Shown: positions 35,977 to 44,245 of the stretch, one piece after another
Layout of the letters: each line of letters starts with the position of its first letter
How positions within the stretch are numbered: the first letter of the stretch is position 1
Source: Aestuariibacter sp.
Lineage (GTDB): Bacteria; Pseudomonadota; Gammaproteobacteria; Enterobacterales; Alteromonadaceae
DNA length: 64,000 nucleotides
Direction: 5' to 3'
Assembly: GCA_017794925.1 (NCBI GenBank)
Contig: CP051238.1
Location: 2,910,957-2,974,956, forward strand
The notes under the pieces: generated by a model
Told to the model about the DNA's origin: nothing
Seen by the model: only the letters and a program-made list of their open reading frames with translations
Databases searched by the model: none
Translations under genes and position numbers: made by a program

Positions 35977-37767
35977 ATGAATAGTCCGGTATTTTTGGTG
36001 GGGCAGAGCGCAAAACCTTCTGAGTTTCTTCCCGACAATGGCATTCCTTTCGAATTGCTTACCAGTTTAAGAAATACCAGGAAAAAACTGCGTAGTGTTA
36101 AACCTTCACTAGTTATTCTGAGAGTGACCTGTGAGGAGGATATTCATCTATGTCAGGAGGTTGCTCAATACGTTCGTCAAGGACTCGCAAATCAGGATAC
36201 CAGGCTCGTATTACTTCATGATCCTGGCCAACAGCTGGACGAGGTGTTATGGCTTGAGGACTATCAAATTAATGCGTGCCTGACAGCGTCATTCGAGAGA
36301 GCGACGTTTAATGCCAGTGTATTGAAACGGGAAATCGCGACATTTGAGTACATCGAAAATACGCACAAACAACACGATGCCGAAACCGAAATGTTGGTGT
36401 GTATTACGCGTTTTTCCAGAGCTGACGAAAATATTACTGCGTTGCTATCAACCTTTTCCGAAGCCTTAGCCAGGCTGTGCCATGCCACCTGTAGTTTTGA
36501 AATATATATAGAAAACCAAACCGGTTACAGGGTAAGAAGTGCAGGAGTAGAAACCGCAGAAAGGGTCAATGCGTTACGACAGCTGTTGCTTAATAATCAG
36601 GTTCCGCCAAGTATCAGGCAGGCTATCGACGAGAAACACCCTCAGATAAATTTGCTGCAGGAAAATGCCGGGCTCGAAAGCGTTATTTCGCTTATTGATG
36701 AGGACATCGGCAGTTATCTGGCATTCCCTGTGGTGGTCTATAATCGGGTGGTATGTCTGTTGTTCTACCTCATCCCGGAAAGTGAAATGGACCGGGTGTC
36801 AATGAAGCAAATCAATATTATTAATAAGGCCGCTGAGCAGCTTACCGTTTTACTTGAACGTAAACAGGCAGAATCGAGCCTAAAAAAACAATATCAACGG
36901 CTGAGGGATACATTACTCGAACTGAAAACGACGAAAGAAGCGTTGGCGCACAATGAAAAGCTGGCCAGTATTGGTCGGATGGCTGCCGGTATTGCCCATG
37001 AAATAAACAACCCTCTGTCTTTTGTTATGAGCAATTTCTCGTCCATGGACGGTTATGTAGAAAGCATTATTCAGTTGCAGTCCATGCAGTCCGAGCTATT
37101 GACTGCCATAGACATTCAGCAGGATCACGAAGCGGTACATCTCAAAAAATCACTGAACGATTTTGAGGAACAAGCCGGGATCCCGTTTATTCTGGAAGAC
37201 ATCCGGGCCATTGTGTCTGACTCCTTCCACGGGTTACAGCGCGTAAAGAATATCATTACTGACCTGAAATCTTTTTCACACAACCAGGCGGGAGAAAAAA
37301 CGTTTTGTGACATCAAAACGGTGCTTGATGAGTCGCTTAAAATGCTTCGTTATGATTTAGACAATAAGGTTTCTATTATTGAGGAAGTGTCATTTACTGG
37401 CGTGTTCTATGCTTATGCTGGATTGCTGGAACAGGTGCTGCTCAATATTATAAAAAACGCTGTTCAAGCCATGGAGAAAGCACAAACGCAGGCACCTGAG
37501 ATTACTATCAACATTGCTGATAAGGACGATGAATTAGAAATTCGTATAAAAGATAATGGCCCCGGCATAAGTAAAGAAACAAAAGCGAAGATCTTCGAAC
37601 CCTTTTTTACCACCAAACCTATAGGCGAGGGAACAGGGCTGGGTTTATCGGTGGTGTATAACATTGTTCAGCGATTGGATGGGCGAATTGAGTGCAACAG
37701 TGAACCCGGTGTGTACACAGAATTTGTGATGCATTTTCCTCTCAAATTAGAGGACGGCAGTGACTAA
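35977..37767 (+). CDS. Cytosolic hybrid-like sensor histidine kinase with degenerate receiver and GAF-like domain
   Basis: A 596-residue protein without membrane helices. Residues 1-125 look like a receiver fold that has lost its phospho-acceptor (LVILRVT where a receiver has an Asp). Residues about 150-300 resemble a GAF sensor. A coiled coil (300-330) leads to the dimerisation domain with His341 in GIAHEINNP, and the ATPase has N box NIIKNAVQAM, DNGPGI and GTGLGL. It is therefore a probable active kinase with a non-phosphorylatable N-terminal interaction module. No response regulator is nearby. It is divergent from the BLUF gene; AGGTGA precedes the ATG. Confidence 0.88.
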   Translation: MNSPVFLVGQSAKPSEFLPDNGIPFELLTSLRNTRKKLRSVKPSLVILRVTCEEDIHLCQEVAQYVRQGLANQDTRLVLLHDPGQQLDEVLWLEDYQINACLTASFERATFNASVLKREIATFEYIENTHKQHDAETEMLVCITRFSRADENITALLSTFSEALARLCHATCSFEIYIENQTGYRVRSAGVETAERVNALRQLLLNNQVPPSIRQAIDEKHPQINLLQENAGLESVISLIDEDIGSYLAFPVVVYNRVVCLLFYLIPESEMDRVSMKQINIINKAAEQLTVLLERKQAESSLKKQYQRLRDTLLELKTTKEALAHNEKLASIGRMAAGIAHEINNPLSFVMSNFSSMDGYVESIIQLQSMQSELLTAIDIQQDHEAVHLKKSLNDFEEQAGIPFILEDIRAIVSDSFHGLQRVKNIITDLKSFSHNQAGEKTFCDIKTVLDESLKMLRYDLDNKVSIIEEVSFTGVFYAYAGLLEQVLLNIIKNAVQAMEKAQTQAPEITINIADKDDELEIRIKDNGPGISKETKAKIFEPFFTTKPIGEGTGLGLSVVYNIVQRLDGRIECNSEPGVYTEFVMHFPLKLEDGSD

Positions 37768-37989
37768 TTGCCACGAAAAAACAGGTTAATTGCCTTTAGG
37801 CGAATATCTTCACATTTACTCAAATCCCTTCATGTTAGTGCCAATCACTTTAGGTATTATCTTTCGGCACAAAGCAGCACTGAAATAAAACATTTGAATC
37901 CAGCCTATAGTCAGATGCAAGGTATTGTTATTAAATAATTATGTTGAGATTTCAAAGATTGTATTGGTCAGGTATTTTTGGTCACCTGA

Positions 37990-38300
37990 TTATGGTTGTT
38001 TTACGCCAAAGCGGAAAGGATTTACATCCATACTTTTATGAAGGATTCTTATAATCCGAATTTCCTGGCTACCTGTTTGCTTGTAGAAAATAACGTGACT
38101 ACCTTGCGGAAATTTTCTGTATCTGTCTCTTATTTCGTCGCAGCTTTTGCCGATATCAGGATTTTCAGATAACATCCAAAATGAATTGTCGAACTGCTTT
38201 AGGTATGCATTACGCTGTTCTCGGCCCATTTACGTTGCGTAAACAACGCGATATCTTTTAAATCGGATTTTGCGAGTACAGATAACTTGAATGGTTTCAC
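37990..38300 (-). pseudogene. parE: ParE-family toxin with a -1 frameshift near its N-terminus
   Basis: The antitoxin stop overlaps a GTG at 38300 (GTGA), the normal coupled parE start. That frame reads MKPFKLSVLAKSDLKDIALF...RKW, a ParE N-terminus, but then runs out of frame and ends within nine codons. Family similarity continues in the next frame from GREQRNAYLKQ at 38226-38229 to the end (YKQTGSQEIRIIRILHKSMD). ParE proteins have a Trp-Gly at this junction, so one G appears to be missing from the run at 38225-38227. Restored, the toxin would be about 103 residues. An ATG at 38229 could give a 79-residue truncated form lacking the first helix. Confidence 0.8.
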
Positions 38301-38539
38301 TCTATTAATTCATCATCTAGTTCTGAAATCAGGTGCTCAAGGTCGTATTCAGCCTCGCCACTTTCTTCACCTGCTACAAGTAACTGACGCAAAGTGTTTA
38401 ATTTGGTCTCCTGCGCTTCTAGCAAGTGAAGAGCTGAACGAATCACTTCGCTTGCTGAACCATATCGACCACTTTGAATTTGACTAGTAATAAAGCCATC
38501 AAAATGATCTCCAAGGGTAATGCTGGTATTTTTAGCCAT
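38297..38539 (-). CDS. parD: ParD-family antitoxin (ribbon-helix-helix)
   Basis: An 80-residue protein: ribbon-helix-helix DNA-binding domain at the N-terminus (SITLGDHFDGFITSQIQSGRYGSASEVIRSAL with the usual GRYxSASEV turn) and an acidic C-terminal toxin-binding tail. ParD neutralises ParE and represses its own operon. Its stop overlaps the parE start by four bases. Repeats of TACC/GGTA in the upstream region could be the operator. With the toxin frameshifted, it may now be an orphan antitoxin. Confidence 0.9.
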   Translation of the reverse strand: MAKNTSITLGDHFDGFITSQIQSGRYGSASEVIRSALHLLEAQETKLNTLRQLLVAGEESGEAEYDLEHLISELDDELIE

Positions 38540-38553
38540 TGGCTTTCTCTAAG

Positions 38554-38578
38554 TACCAATATATACCTAATTATGGTA
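38554..38578. promoter_or_regulatory. Candidate ParD operator
   Basis: TACCA (38554-38558) and TGGTA (38574-38578) form an interrupted inverted repeat with a second nested TACC/GGTA pair, just upstream of parD. The word TATACCTAA at 38562-38570 recurs at 38738-38746. ParD-type autoregulation is known for the family; this site is inferred. Confidence 0.4.
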
Positions 38579-38598
38579 TTTGTGCATTGAAGTCAATT

Positions 38599-38683
38599 GC
38601 ACATAACAATCACAGTATGCCGCTCGTAGGCTCGCTGGGGCAGTCACACAAATTTTAGCCCATGCATTACTGCACGTTATGCG
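38599..38683 (+). repeat. attC-like imperfect palindrome (possible integron cassette recombination site)
   Basis: CATAAC-AATCA-CAGTATGC on the left pairs with GCATTACTG-CAC-GTTATG on the right. The two blocks per arm, short unpaired spacers, one extra base in the right-hand inner block and the GTTATGC core are all features of integron attC sites. GGGCGTTG follows the core, as at the 3' end of many chromosomal attC sites. The central part holds a GGGC/GCCC stem. No integrase gene and no second copy are in the window, and the neighbouring parDE genes are in the opposite orientation to a typical cassette gene. Confidence 0.4.
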
Positions 38684-38905
38684 GGCGTTGATGACCGCTT
38701 ATGCAAAATTATTAGTTCTAAAATGAATTATTTGGCCTATACCTAAATAACCGCTCTTGATCACTAGCAGAATTGTCAGAATTCATTGGTACTCACATAT
38801 AGTCACTTCATCAGTACTAAGAAATTACAACGTGCTGATAATTCTTTATACTGACGTTAATCTTACTCAACTCACGGACCCGTTTTGTTTTCAGCCAACC
38901 TCGCA

Positions 38906-39346
38906 ATGGAAAAAGCAAATCAGTTTTCTCGTTTTGACCTCGATAATCCGTTATCAACGTGTTCAGAACATCCTATTTTACTGGAAGACCAAAACTGGCT
39001 TACCTGTGAACACTATGTTCAGGCAAAAACGTTAAAAAGTGCTCAGCAAGCCAGTAAGGTTGCTTCATTGATCTCGGGTGAACAAGCTTACGTTTATGGT
39101 AAGGCCTGGTACCGTGGAAAAATTAAGGACTATAAAAGCACAGCGCCGATACTGATGAAAAGGGCGCTGTACACTAAAGTGCAAATGTACGAGGAAGTGC
39201 GGGAAGCCTTACTGGCTACTGACGACAAGCTGATTGTCGAAACATCACAATACGATTATTTCTGGGGTATTGGTCGTGATCAGCGAGGATTGAATCATAT
39301 TGGCAAAGCGTGGATGGATATCCGGGATAAGTTACGCAACGCCTAA
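38906..39346 (+). CDS. NADAR-family (YbiA-like) protein
   Basis: A 146-residue protein with the NADAR pattern: NWLTCEHYVQAKTL near the N-terminus, W-Y-R-G-K followed by a lysine-rich helix ending in M..AL..KVQMYEEVREALLAT, then IVETSQYDYFWGIGRDQRGLNHIGKAWMDIRDKL. NADAR enzymes hydrolyse N-glycosidic bonds of ADP-ribose or riboflavin-pathway compounds. Upstream in-frame codons to 38885 are possible, but ATG 38906 is the first good start. It lies next to the toxin-antitoxin and attC-like region. Confidence 0.83.
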   Translation: MEKANQFSRFDLDNPLSTCSEHPILLEDQNWLTCEHYVQAKTLKSAQQASKVASLISGEQAYVYGKAWYRGKIKDYKSTAPILMKRALYTKVQMYEEVREALLATDDKLIVETSQYDYFWGIGRDQRGLNHIGKAWMDIRDKLRNA

Positions 39347-39356
39347 TTAACAGACT

Positions 39357-40076
39357 TCAGGTAAGCCGGTACTTCGCCAAATGTTCATAATGCTTCATTG
39401 CCTCGTCAAGCAGCGGCTGTAAGTCGTCCGGCACGTCGGGTAACGATCCTTCTGGACCTGCAAAACCGGTACTCTTCCAAACTTCCGGATACCAGTGTGA
39501 TGCCCATACGCCGTCAGATTTGTGTCCGCCGGCCGGCCAATTCAGCATGGCTGGATCCCATTTTATACCTATCGCCGAACATAGCTTTTCTAAAAACATG
39601 GCAGGGTTGGACCGAATATCGCCTGAATCAATCACAACAGGTGGCGCATCAGGCTGACTGGTTAGTTTGTCAAAAAGCGCAGCTTGTTCTTTCACACCAA
39701 TGTCGCTGAGTACGGGAATACCGTTTTTCCGGGTGTAACTGGCAATGACCCGGGCTGGATGTCGAATTAAAAACACGTGTTTAACAGCGTCCATCCATTT
39801 ATCAGGAAAGCCGGCTAACATGTGCTGGGGCATGTGTTTTTGGTAAAACAAGGTTTTATTGTCGGGGATAGGGCCGGCACAACGCTCGCCAACCTTTACT
39901 GGGTCGGTTTCTTCATTGGCAAAAATGACATCCAGCATGGGATCCGCTCTGCCGCCAATTTTCAGAAACGGGGCATAGAAGGGCTCATCCCATACAGCGC
40001 AATCGGCGCGAGCACCAAATGCATACATCATGGCGGTTGAAAGGTTTCTGGGTCCTGACCACATTGCAATACGCAT
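39357..40076 (-). CDS. Sulfotransferase-like P-loop protein
   Basis: A 239-residue protein with the sulfotransferase/P-loop start MRIAMWSGPRNLSTAMMYAFG (phosphosulfate-binding region) and a second nucleotide-contact segment VFLIRHPARVIASY. Substrate unknown; some members of this branch may be kinases rather than sulfotransferases. ATG 40076 is preferred because AAGGGAAA precedes it and it starts the P-loop strand. It is divergent from an nhaC gene and close to a class-IV aminotransferase. In plants the same two folds are fused in branched-chain-aminotransferase-like proteins. Confidence 0.78.
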   Translation of the reverse strand: MRIAMWSGPRNLSTAMMYAFGARADCAVWDEPFYAPFLKIGGRADPMLDVIFANEETDPVKVGERCAGPIPDNKTLFYQKHMPQHMLAGFPDKWMDAVKHVFLIRHPARVIASYTRKNGIPVLSDIGVKEQAALFDKLTSQPDAPPVVIDSGDIRSNPAMFLEKLCSAIGIKWDPAMLNWPAGGHKSDGVWASHWYPEVWKSTGFAGPEGSLPDVPDDLQPLLDEAMKHYEHLAKYRLT

Positions 40077-40325
40077 TACATTTCCCTTGTTCATATAAAC
40101 AACGTTTGGATGAGTACTAAACATTACGAAACTAGCTAAGCCGTTGCAACGTATTTCCCTTTTCTGCACGGACGATGCACCAATATCTGGCAGTGTGTGG
40201 TGATTTGGTAATTTTTAGCACAAAAATACGCAATATATTAGGCATTTAGACCGTATTTATCTGCCATGATTCTTGCATCTGTTTTCGTCAGTTAACCGCC
40301 AGCAGTACATAAAAAAGGAGCGCAA

Positions 40326-41735
40326 GTGACGACGGTGTCATCTCCATCAGGCCGGGCATTGGGTTGGGCTTTACTGCCCATTATCCTAACCGCGGCCATC
40401 CTGATGTATGTGTTATTTGTATTGAAAGGTGGTCCGCACATTCCTTTATTAGTCGGTTGTGCCATTACGGCGTTGATTGGCGTTTACCACGGTACTTGTT
40501 GGCAGGATGTGCAATCGTCAATGATTAAAAACATCGCAGAAAGCCTCCCTGTGCTGGGCATTTTTATGCTGGTAGGTATGACCATAAGTAGTTGGATTGC
40601 GGCGGGGACGGTACCATTTCTTACCGCGCAGGGAATTGCATTGATCTCTCCAGACTGGTTTTTGCCGGCGACCTGTTTATTGTGCGCGCTGGTGTCAGTG
40701 TTTACCGGTACGTCCTGGGGAACTGTCGGGACGATTGGTCTAGCCTTAATGGGGATGGCTGACGTACTGGGGATTTCGCCTGCACTGTGTGCAGGTGCTA
40801 TTGTTTCCGGGGCCTGGTTTGGCGATAAGATGTCGCCGCTATCCGATACCACCAATTTCACCGCAGCTATTGCCCGGGTAGATTTGTATGCGCATATTCG
40901 CAATATGATCCCCAGTACATTACCGGCAATGTGTCTTGCGTTGGTCATTTATTATTGGCTGGGGCCTGATACGTCAACTAAGACGCTGAACGATGGCGTA
41001 TTAGCTTCACTTTCTGCCAGTCTTGAAAAGCAATTTGATTTGGCCTGGTGGGTGCTTATTCCGCCCGGTGTGATTGCGTTGACAATCTACTTTCGACTCC
41101 CGGCTATTCCTGGCATATTTTTTGGTGTCGTATCTGCCTCTATTGTAGCAGTGCTCGGGCAGGGAGAGAGTCTGGATTCACTGGTTCAGCTGTTAATGAA
41201 TGGTTTTCAGAGTCAAACCGGACAACCCGGTTTGGACGCATTGCTGTCCAAAGGGGGCCTGATGTCGATGATGTGGGTCATTTCATTGATTATTCTGGCG
41301 ATGGCGTTGGGTGGCGCGTTACAAGCAACCGGGAGTCTTGAAACTTTATTGCACGCGCTGCTGAAAATAGCGAATACACGATTTAGATTGGTTGTTGTAA
41401 CGCTGTTGGCGGCACTGGGCTTTAACTTTGCCAGCAATGCCTTTATCGCTTATACCTTACCGGGCAGAATGTTGTTGCCTGCGTATCAACAGCGCGGGTT
41501 GTCCGGGGCTAATTTGTCACGTTTACTGGAGGACGGTGCAACCATGAGTGCGCCGCTTATTCCGTGGAATTCGGGGGGCGTTTTTGTGGCAGGTACACTG
41601 GGTATGCCGACCTTGTTTTATGCGCCTTTTGCATTTGCAAATTGGTTTGCGCCGCTGTTTGACCTGCTTTGGGCGGCATTAAACTGGTTTATGCCAACCA
41701 CAAGCGAAAAGCAAGATAAGATAAATAAGCTGTAG
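40326..41735 (+). CDS. NhaC-family Na+/H+ antiporter
   Basis: A 469-residue inner-membrane protein with about eleven to twelve helices. Family stretches are GMTISSWIAAGTVPFL, FTGTSWGTVGTIGLALMGMA and SGAWFGDKMSPLSDTTNF, the last being the NhaC signature. Members exchange Na+ for H+, or couple malate/lactate or amino acids. GTG 40326 has AAGGAG eleven bases upstream. The aminotransferase gene follows 20 bp later, so the two are likely one operon, perhaps moving a substrate or product of that enzyme. Confidence 0.88.
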   Translation: MTTVSSPSGRALGWALLPIILTAAILMYVLFVLKGGPHIPLLVGCAITALIGVYHGTCWQDVQSSMIKNIAESLPVLGIFMLVGMTISSWIAAGTVPFLTAQGIALISPDWFLPATCLLCALVSVFTGTSWGTVGTIGLALMGMADVLGISPALCAGAIVSGAWFGDKMSPLSDTTNFTAAIARVDLYAHIRNMIPSTLPAMCLALVIYYWLGPDTSTKTLNDGVLASLSASLEKQFDLAWWVLIPPGVIALTIYFRLPAIPGIFFGVVSASIVAVLGQGESLDSLVQLLMNGFQSQTGQPGLDALLSKGGLMSMMWVISLIILAMALGGALQATGSLETLLHALLKIANTRFRLVVVTLLAALGFNFASNAFIAYTLPGRMLLPAYQQRGLSGANLSRLLEDGATMSAPLIPWNSGGVFVAGTLGMPTLFYAPFAFANWFAPLFDLLWAALNWFMPTTSEKQDKINKL

Positions 41736-41755
41736 CGCAGTATTGAGGAAACACG

Positions 41756-42673
41756 ATGCAGGAACACAAAGCTGGCGGCGCTCACGCGTCGATTGATGAT
41801 GAAAGAAATCAACATATCAAAATTTATGTGAATGGTGATTTGGTACCCAAGCACGAAGCCAAAGTATCCGTTTATGATAGTGGGTTTATGCTGGGAGATG
41901 GCGTTTGGGAAGGATTACGACTTCACAAAGGCAAATTTGCGTTTATCGATGATCATTTAGATCGCCTGTTTGCCGGTGCGAAGGCGCTGGATATGGATAT
42001 TGGTAAAACCCGTCAGGAGCTTACCGATGCGCTTTATGCCACAGTAGAAGCAAACAATATGACCGATGGTGTACATGCACGTTTAATGGTGACCCGTGGG
42101 CCAAAGAAAACGCCGTATCAGGACCCAAGGCTCAGTTTGTGGGGGCCGACCATTGTGATTATTGCGGAGTATAAATCACAGGACCTGACACCTGTAGAGC
42201 AGGGCATTAAACTGTTTACCGTGCATGTGCGAAGAGGGCACCCGGATGTACAGGATCCGCGCTTGAACTCACACAGTAAAATAAACTGCATTACCGCTAT
42301 GATTCAGTCTTACAAAGCCGGTGCTGATGAAGCGCTGATGTTAGATCCGCACGGATTTGTGAGCACCTGTAACTCCACTAATTTCTTTATAGTGAGAAAA
42401 GGGGAAGTGTGGACGTCTACCGGTGACTATGCAATGAAAGGGATCACGCGGCAGAAAACCATTGATGTGTGCCGGAAGCACGGTATACCGGTTTTCGAGA
42501 AAAACTTCTCTTTAGTAGACGTATACAGTGCAGATGAAGCCTTTGTTACCGGCACATTTGGTGCACAAACGCCAGTTATCGACGTAGATGGGCGCAGTAT
42601 TGGCGAGGGTGAACCCGGCCCGATGGTTAAACGCATCCGCCAGCTGTATCACGATATGGCAGAACAAAGTTAG
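41756..42673 (+). CDS. Class IV aminotransferase (D-amino-acid/branched-chain type)
   Basis: A 305-residue PLP enzyme of fold type IV. VNGDLVPKHEAKVSVYDSGFMLGDGVWEGLR is the family N-terminus; the PLP lysine is in SHSKINCITAMIQS; EALMLDPHGFVSTCNSTNFFIV and GITRQKTIDVCRKHGI complete the active site. It moves an amino group between an amino acid and a 2-oxo acid; the exact substrate is unclear. A hydrophilic extension of about 20 residues precedes the domain, so an internal start is possible. It follows the nhaC gene and is near the sulfotransferase-like gene. Confidence 0.86.
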   Translation: MQEHKAGGAHASIDDERNQHIKIYVNGDLVPKHEAKVSVYDSGFMLGDGVWEGLRLHKGKFAFIDDHLDRLFAGAKALDMDIGKTRQELTDALYATVEANNMTDGVHARLMVTRGPKKTPYQDPRLSLWGPTIVIIAEYKSQDLTPVEQGIKLFTVHVRRGHPDVQDPRLNSHSKINCITAMIQSYKAGADEALMLDPHGFVSTCNSTNFFIVRKGEVWTSTGDYAMKGITRQKTIDVCRKHGIPVFEKNFSLVDVYSADEAFVTGTFGAQTPVIDVDGRSIGEGEPGPMVKRIRQLYHDMAEQS

Positions 42674-42683
42674 CGTTGTCGCT

Positions 42684-42716
42684 GACCTGTCAACGCTTGT
42701 TCACCGTTGGCAGGTC
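42684..42716. terminator. Hairpin between the convergent aminotransferase and lysR genes
   Basis: GACCTGTCAACG (42684-42695) pairs with CGTTGGCAGGTC (42705-42716), 12 bp with one G-T pair. Neither side has a T-run, so termination is only weakly supported. It overlaps the lysR stop codon. Confidence 0.4.
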
Positions 42717-43616
42717 GTTATCCCAATAAGGGATATCCCCATAATACTGGCTGGCAAAGTCGATAAATGCCCGTACTTTACTGGCCAGCAGTTGTCGATG
42801 GGCATAAACCGCATACAAGTTAATAGGCTCAGGTTCCAATTCAGGCAAGATTACCGTTAAGTCTCCACGTCGTAGTGCATCAAAGCAAATAAAGGTAGGT
42901 TGCAATACAACGCCCTGACCCAGTTCCGCTACCTGACTGAGCAAGCCGCCATGGTTACAACTCAGGCTTCCCATTTGGTCGTGCGTTGTGTCAGATAAGT
43001 ACTGATGAGGCAGCGGGCCATTGTCGGCATCGAGGTAACTGTAGCGTAAATAATTGTGTGTTTTCAGGGCTTCCAGGTTTTTTGGCATCCCAAATTTCGC
43101 CAGATAGTCAGGTGATGCACACATCACCATACGAATTTGGGTCAGCCTTTTTGCAATAAGAGACGAGTTTTTCAGGTTGCCGATACGCAGGGCAATATCA
43201 AACCCTTCTTCGACAATGTCGACTTTGCGGTCGTTTAACTGCAAGTCGATATCGACATCAGGAAACTGTCGCTGAAAGGCGTGAATCAGCGGCGCTAAAT
43301 GCATTGTGGCAAATGCGACTGGGGCGCTGATCCTCAACAGGCCTCTGGCTGCCGTTTGCATTTCACCCAGTTGGTCTTCCATTTCATCAATATCTTCGAG
43401 TACCTGTGCTGCCCTTACCAGATAACGTTCACCCGCTTCTGTCAGGTGCACCTTTCGGGTTGTACGATTTAATAATCGTGTATTGAGATGGGCTTCCAGT
43501 TGCGAAACATATTTACTGATTAACTGTGGGCTCTTGTCGAGTTTGTCTGCAGCAGCGCTAAACGCGCCGAGTCTGGCAACTGAGACAAAAGCACGCATGG
43601 CTTCAATTCTATCCAC
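42690..43616 (-). CDS. LysR-family transcriptional regulator
   Basis: A 308-residue LysR protein. The N-terminal helix-turn-helix is MRAFVSVARLGAFSAAADKLDKSPQLISKYVSQLEAHL..RLLNRTTRKVHLTEAG; the remainder is the periplasmic-binding-like effector domain of the CrgA/DmlR-like subgroup. It is divergent from the DoxX gene with 148 bp between, and an ATC-N11-GAT dyad lies in that gap. It therefore probably controls the DoxX / hydroquinone-reductase / dioxygenase group. Confidence 0.9.
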   Translation of the reverse strand: MDRIEAMRAFVSVARLGAFSAAADKLDKSPQLISKYVSQLEAHLNTRLLNRTTRKVHLTEAGERYLVRAAQVLEDIDEMEDQLGEMQTAARGLLRISAPVAFATMHLAPLIHAFQRQFPDVDIDLQLNDRKVDIVEEGFDIALRIGNLKNSSLIAKRLTQIRMVMCASPDYLAKFGMPKNLEALKTHNYLRYSYLDADNGPLPHQYLSDTTHDQMGSLSCNHGGLLSQVAELGQGVVLQPTFICFDALRRGDLTVILPELEPEPINLYAVYAHRQLLASKVRAFIDFASQYYGDIPYWDNDLPTVNKR

Positions 43617-43630
43617 TGTGACATTTAGAT

Positions 43631-43649
43631 TATCAATGAAATGTTGATA
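43631..43649. promoter_or_regulatory. Candidate LysR binding site
   Basis: TATCAA-TGAAATG-TTGATA is a dyad of the ATC-N11-GAT (T-N11-A) type that LysR proteins bind. It lies 15 bp upstream of the lysR start, in the divergent region shared with the DoxX gene. Confidence 0.5.
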
Positions 43650-43764
43650 GTTAGTCTATTTCATTGGGGTTAATCAATCAATAGGAGTTAAGTATAGTTA
43701 GCACACTGATGACGCGAAGGGGTAGTTCCCTTTGAGCACAATGACACTATTTTGAGGAATTATC

Positions 43765-44220
43765 ATGAATACGAAATTACTAACTTCACTGTTTACATCT
43801 AACGCTGGCCTGTCGGCTTTGATCCTTAGAGCGCCTGTTGGCATTGTGCTAGCAGCTCACGGTGCGCAAAAATTATTTGCTTGGTTCGGTGGCTACGGCT
43901 TGGAAGGCACCGGGCAGTACATGGAAAGCATTGGTCTGGCACCAGGTTTCCTGATGGCGCTATTAGCCGGTAGTGCAGAATTCTTCGGTGGTCTGGCGTT
44001 GGTGTTAGGCTTGCTGACACGACCTGCCGCACTGGTGAGTGCCTTTACCATGCTTATGGCCATCTTTACCGCGCATATCAGCAACGGATTATTCCTGTCG
44101 AACGGCGGTTACGAATACGCGCTGGCACTGTTTGCCGCAACCTTATCGCTGGTGTTTAGCGGAGCAGGGCGACTAGCAGTGGACAACCTGATTGCGAATA
44201 AATTCGTGTCGGCCCAGTAG
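43765..44220 (+). CDS. DoxX-family membrane protein
   Basis: A 151-residue protein with four membrane helices. Typical DoxX stretches are LRAPVGIVLAAHGAQKLFAWFGG and GSAEFFGGLALVLGLLTRPAALV. In E. coli the related yqjF lies beside the hydroquinone reductase gene yqjG and responds to quinone-type compounds. The same pairing is seen here. The function is probably in redox or thiol stress at the membrane (inference). GAGGAA precedes the ATG. Confidence 0.88.
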   Translation: MNTKLLTSLFTSNAGLSALILRAPVGIVLAAHGAQKLFAWFGGYGLEGTGQYMESIGLAPGFLMALLAGSAEFFGGLALVLGLLTRPAALVSAFTMLMAIFTAHISNGLFLSNGGYEYALALFAATLSLVFSGAGRLAVDNLIANKFVSAQ

Positions 44221-44245
44221 CTTTGTCGAAAAAAAGGAGACGAAG

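Larger units (their letters stand above)
38540..38905. other. 366-bp gap between parD and the NADAR gene
   Basis: Contains the candidate ParD operator and the attC-like palindrome, listed separately. The remainder (38700-38905) is AT-rich and shows no convincing gene or strong promoter. Confidence 0.4.

Noticed and set aside
37768-37989. Gap left of parE inspected for a second attC-like site
   Set aside because: No matching palindrome or core sequence was found, so an attC pair flanking parDE is not supported.
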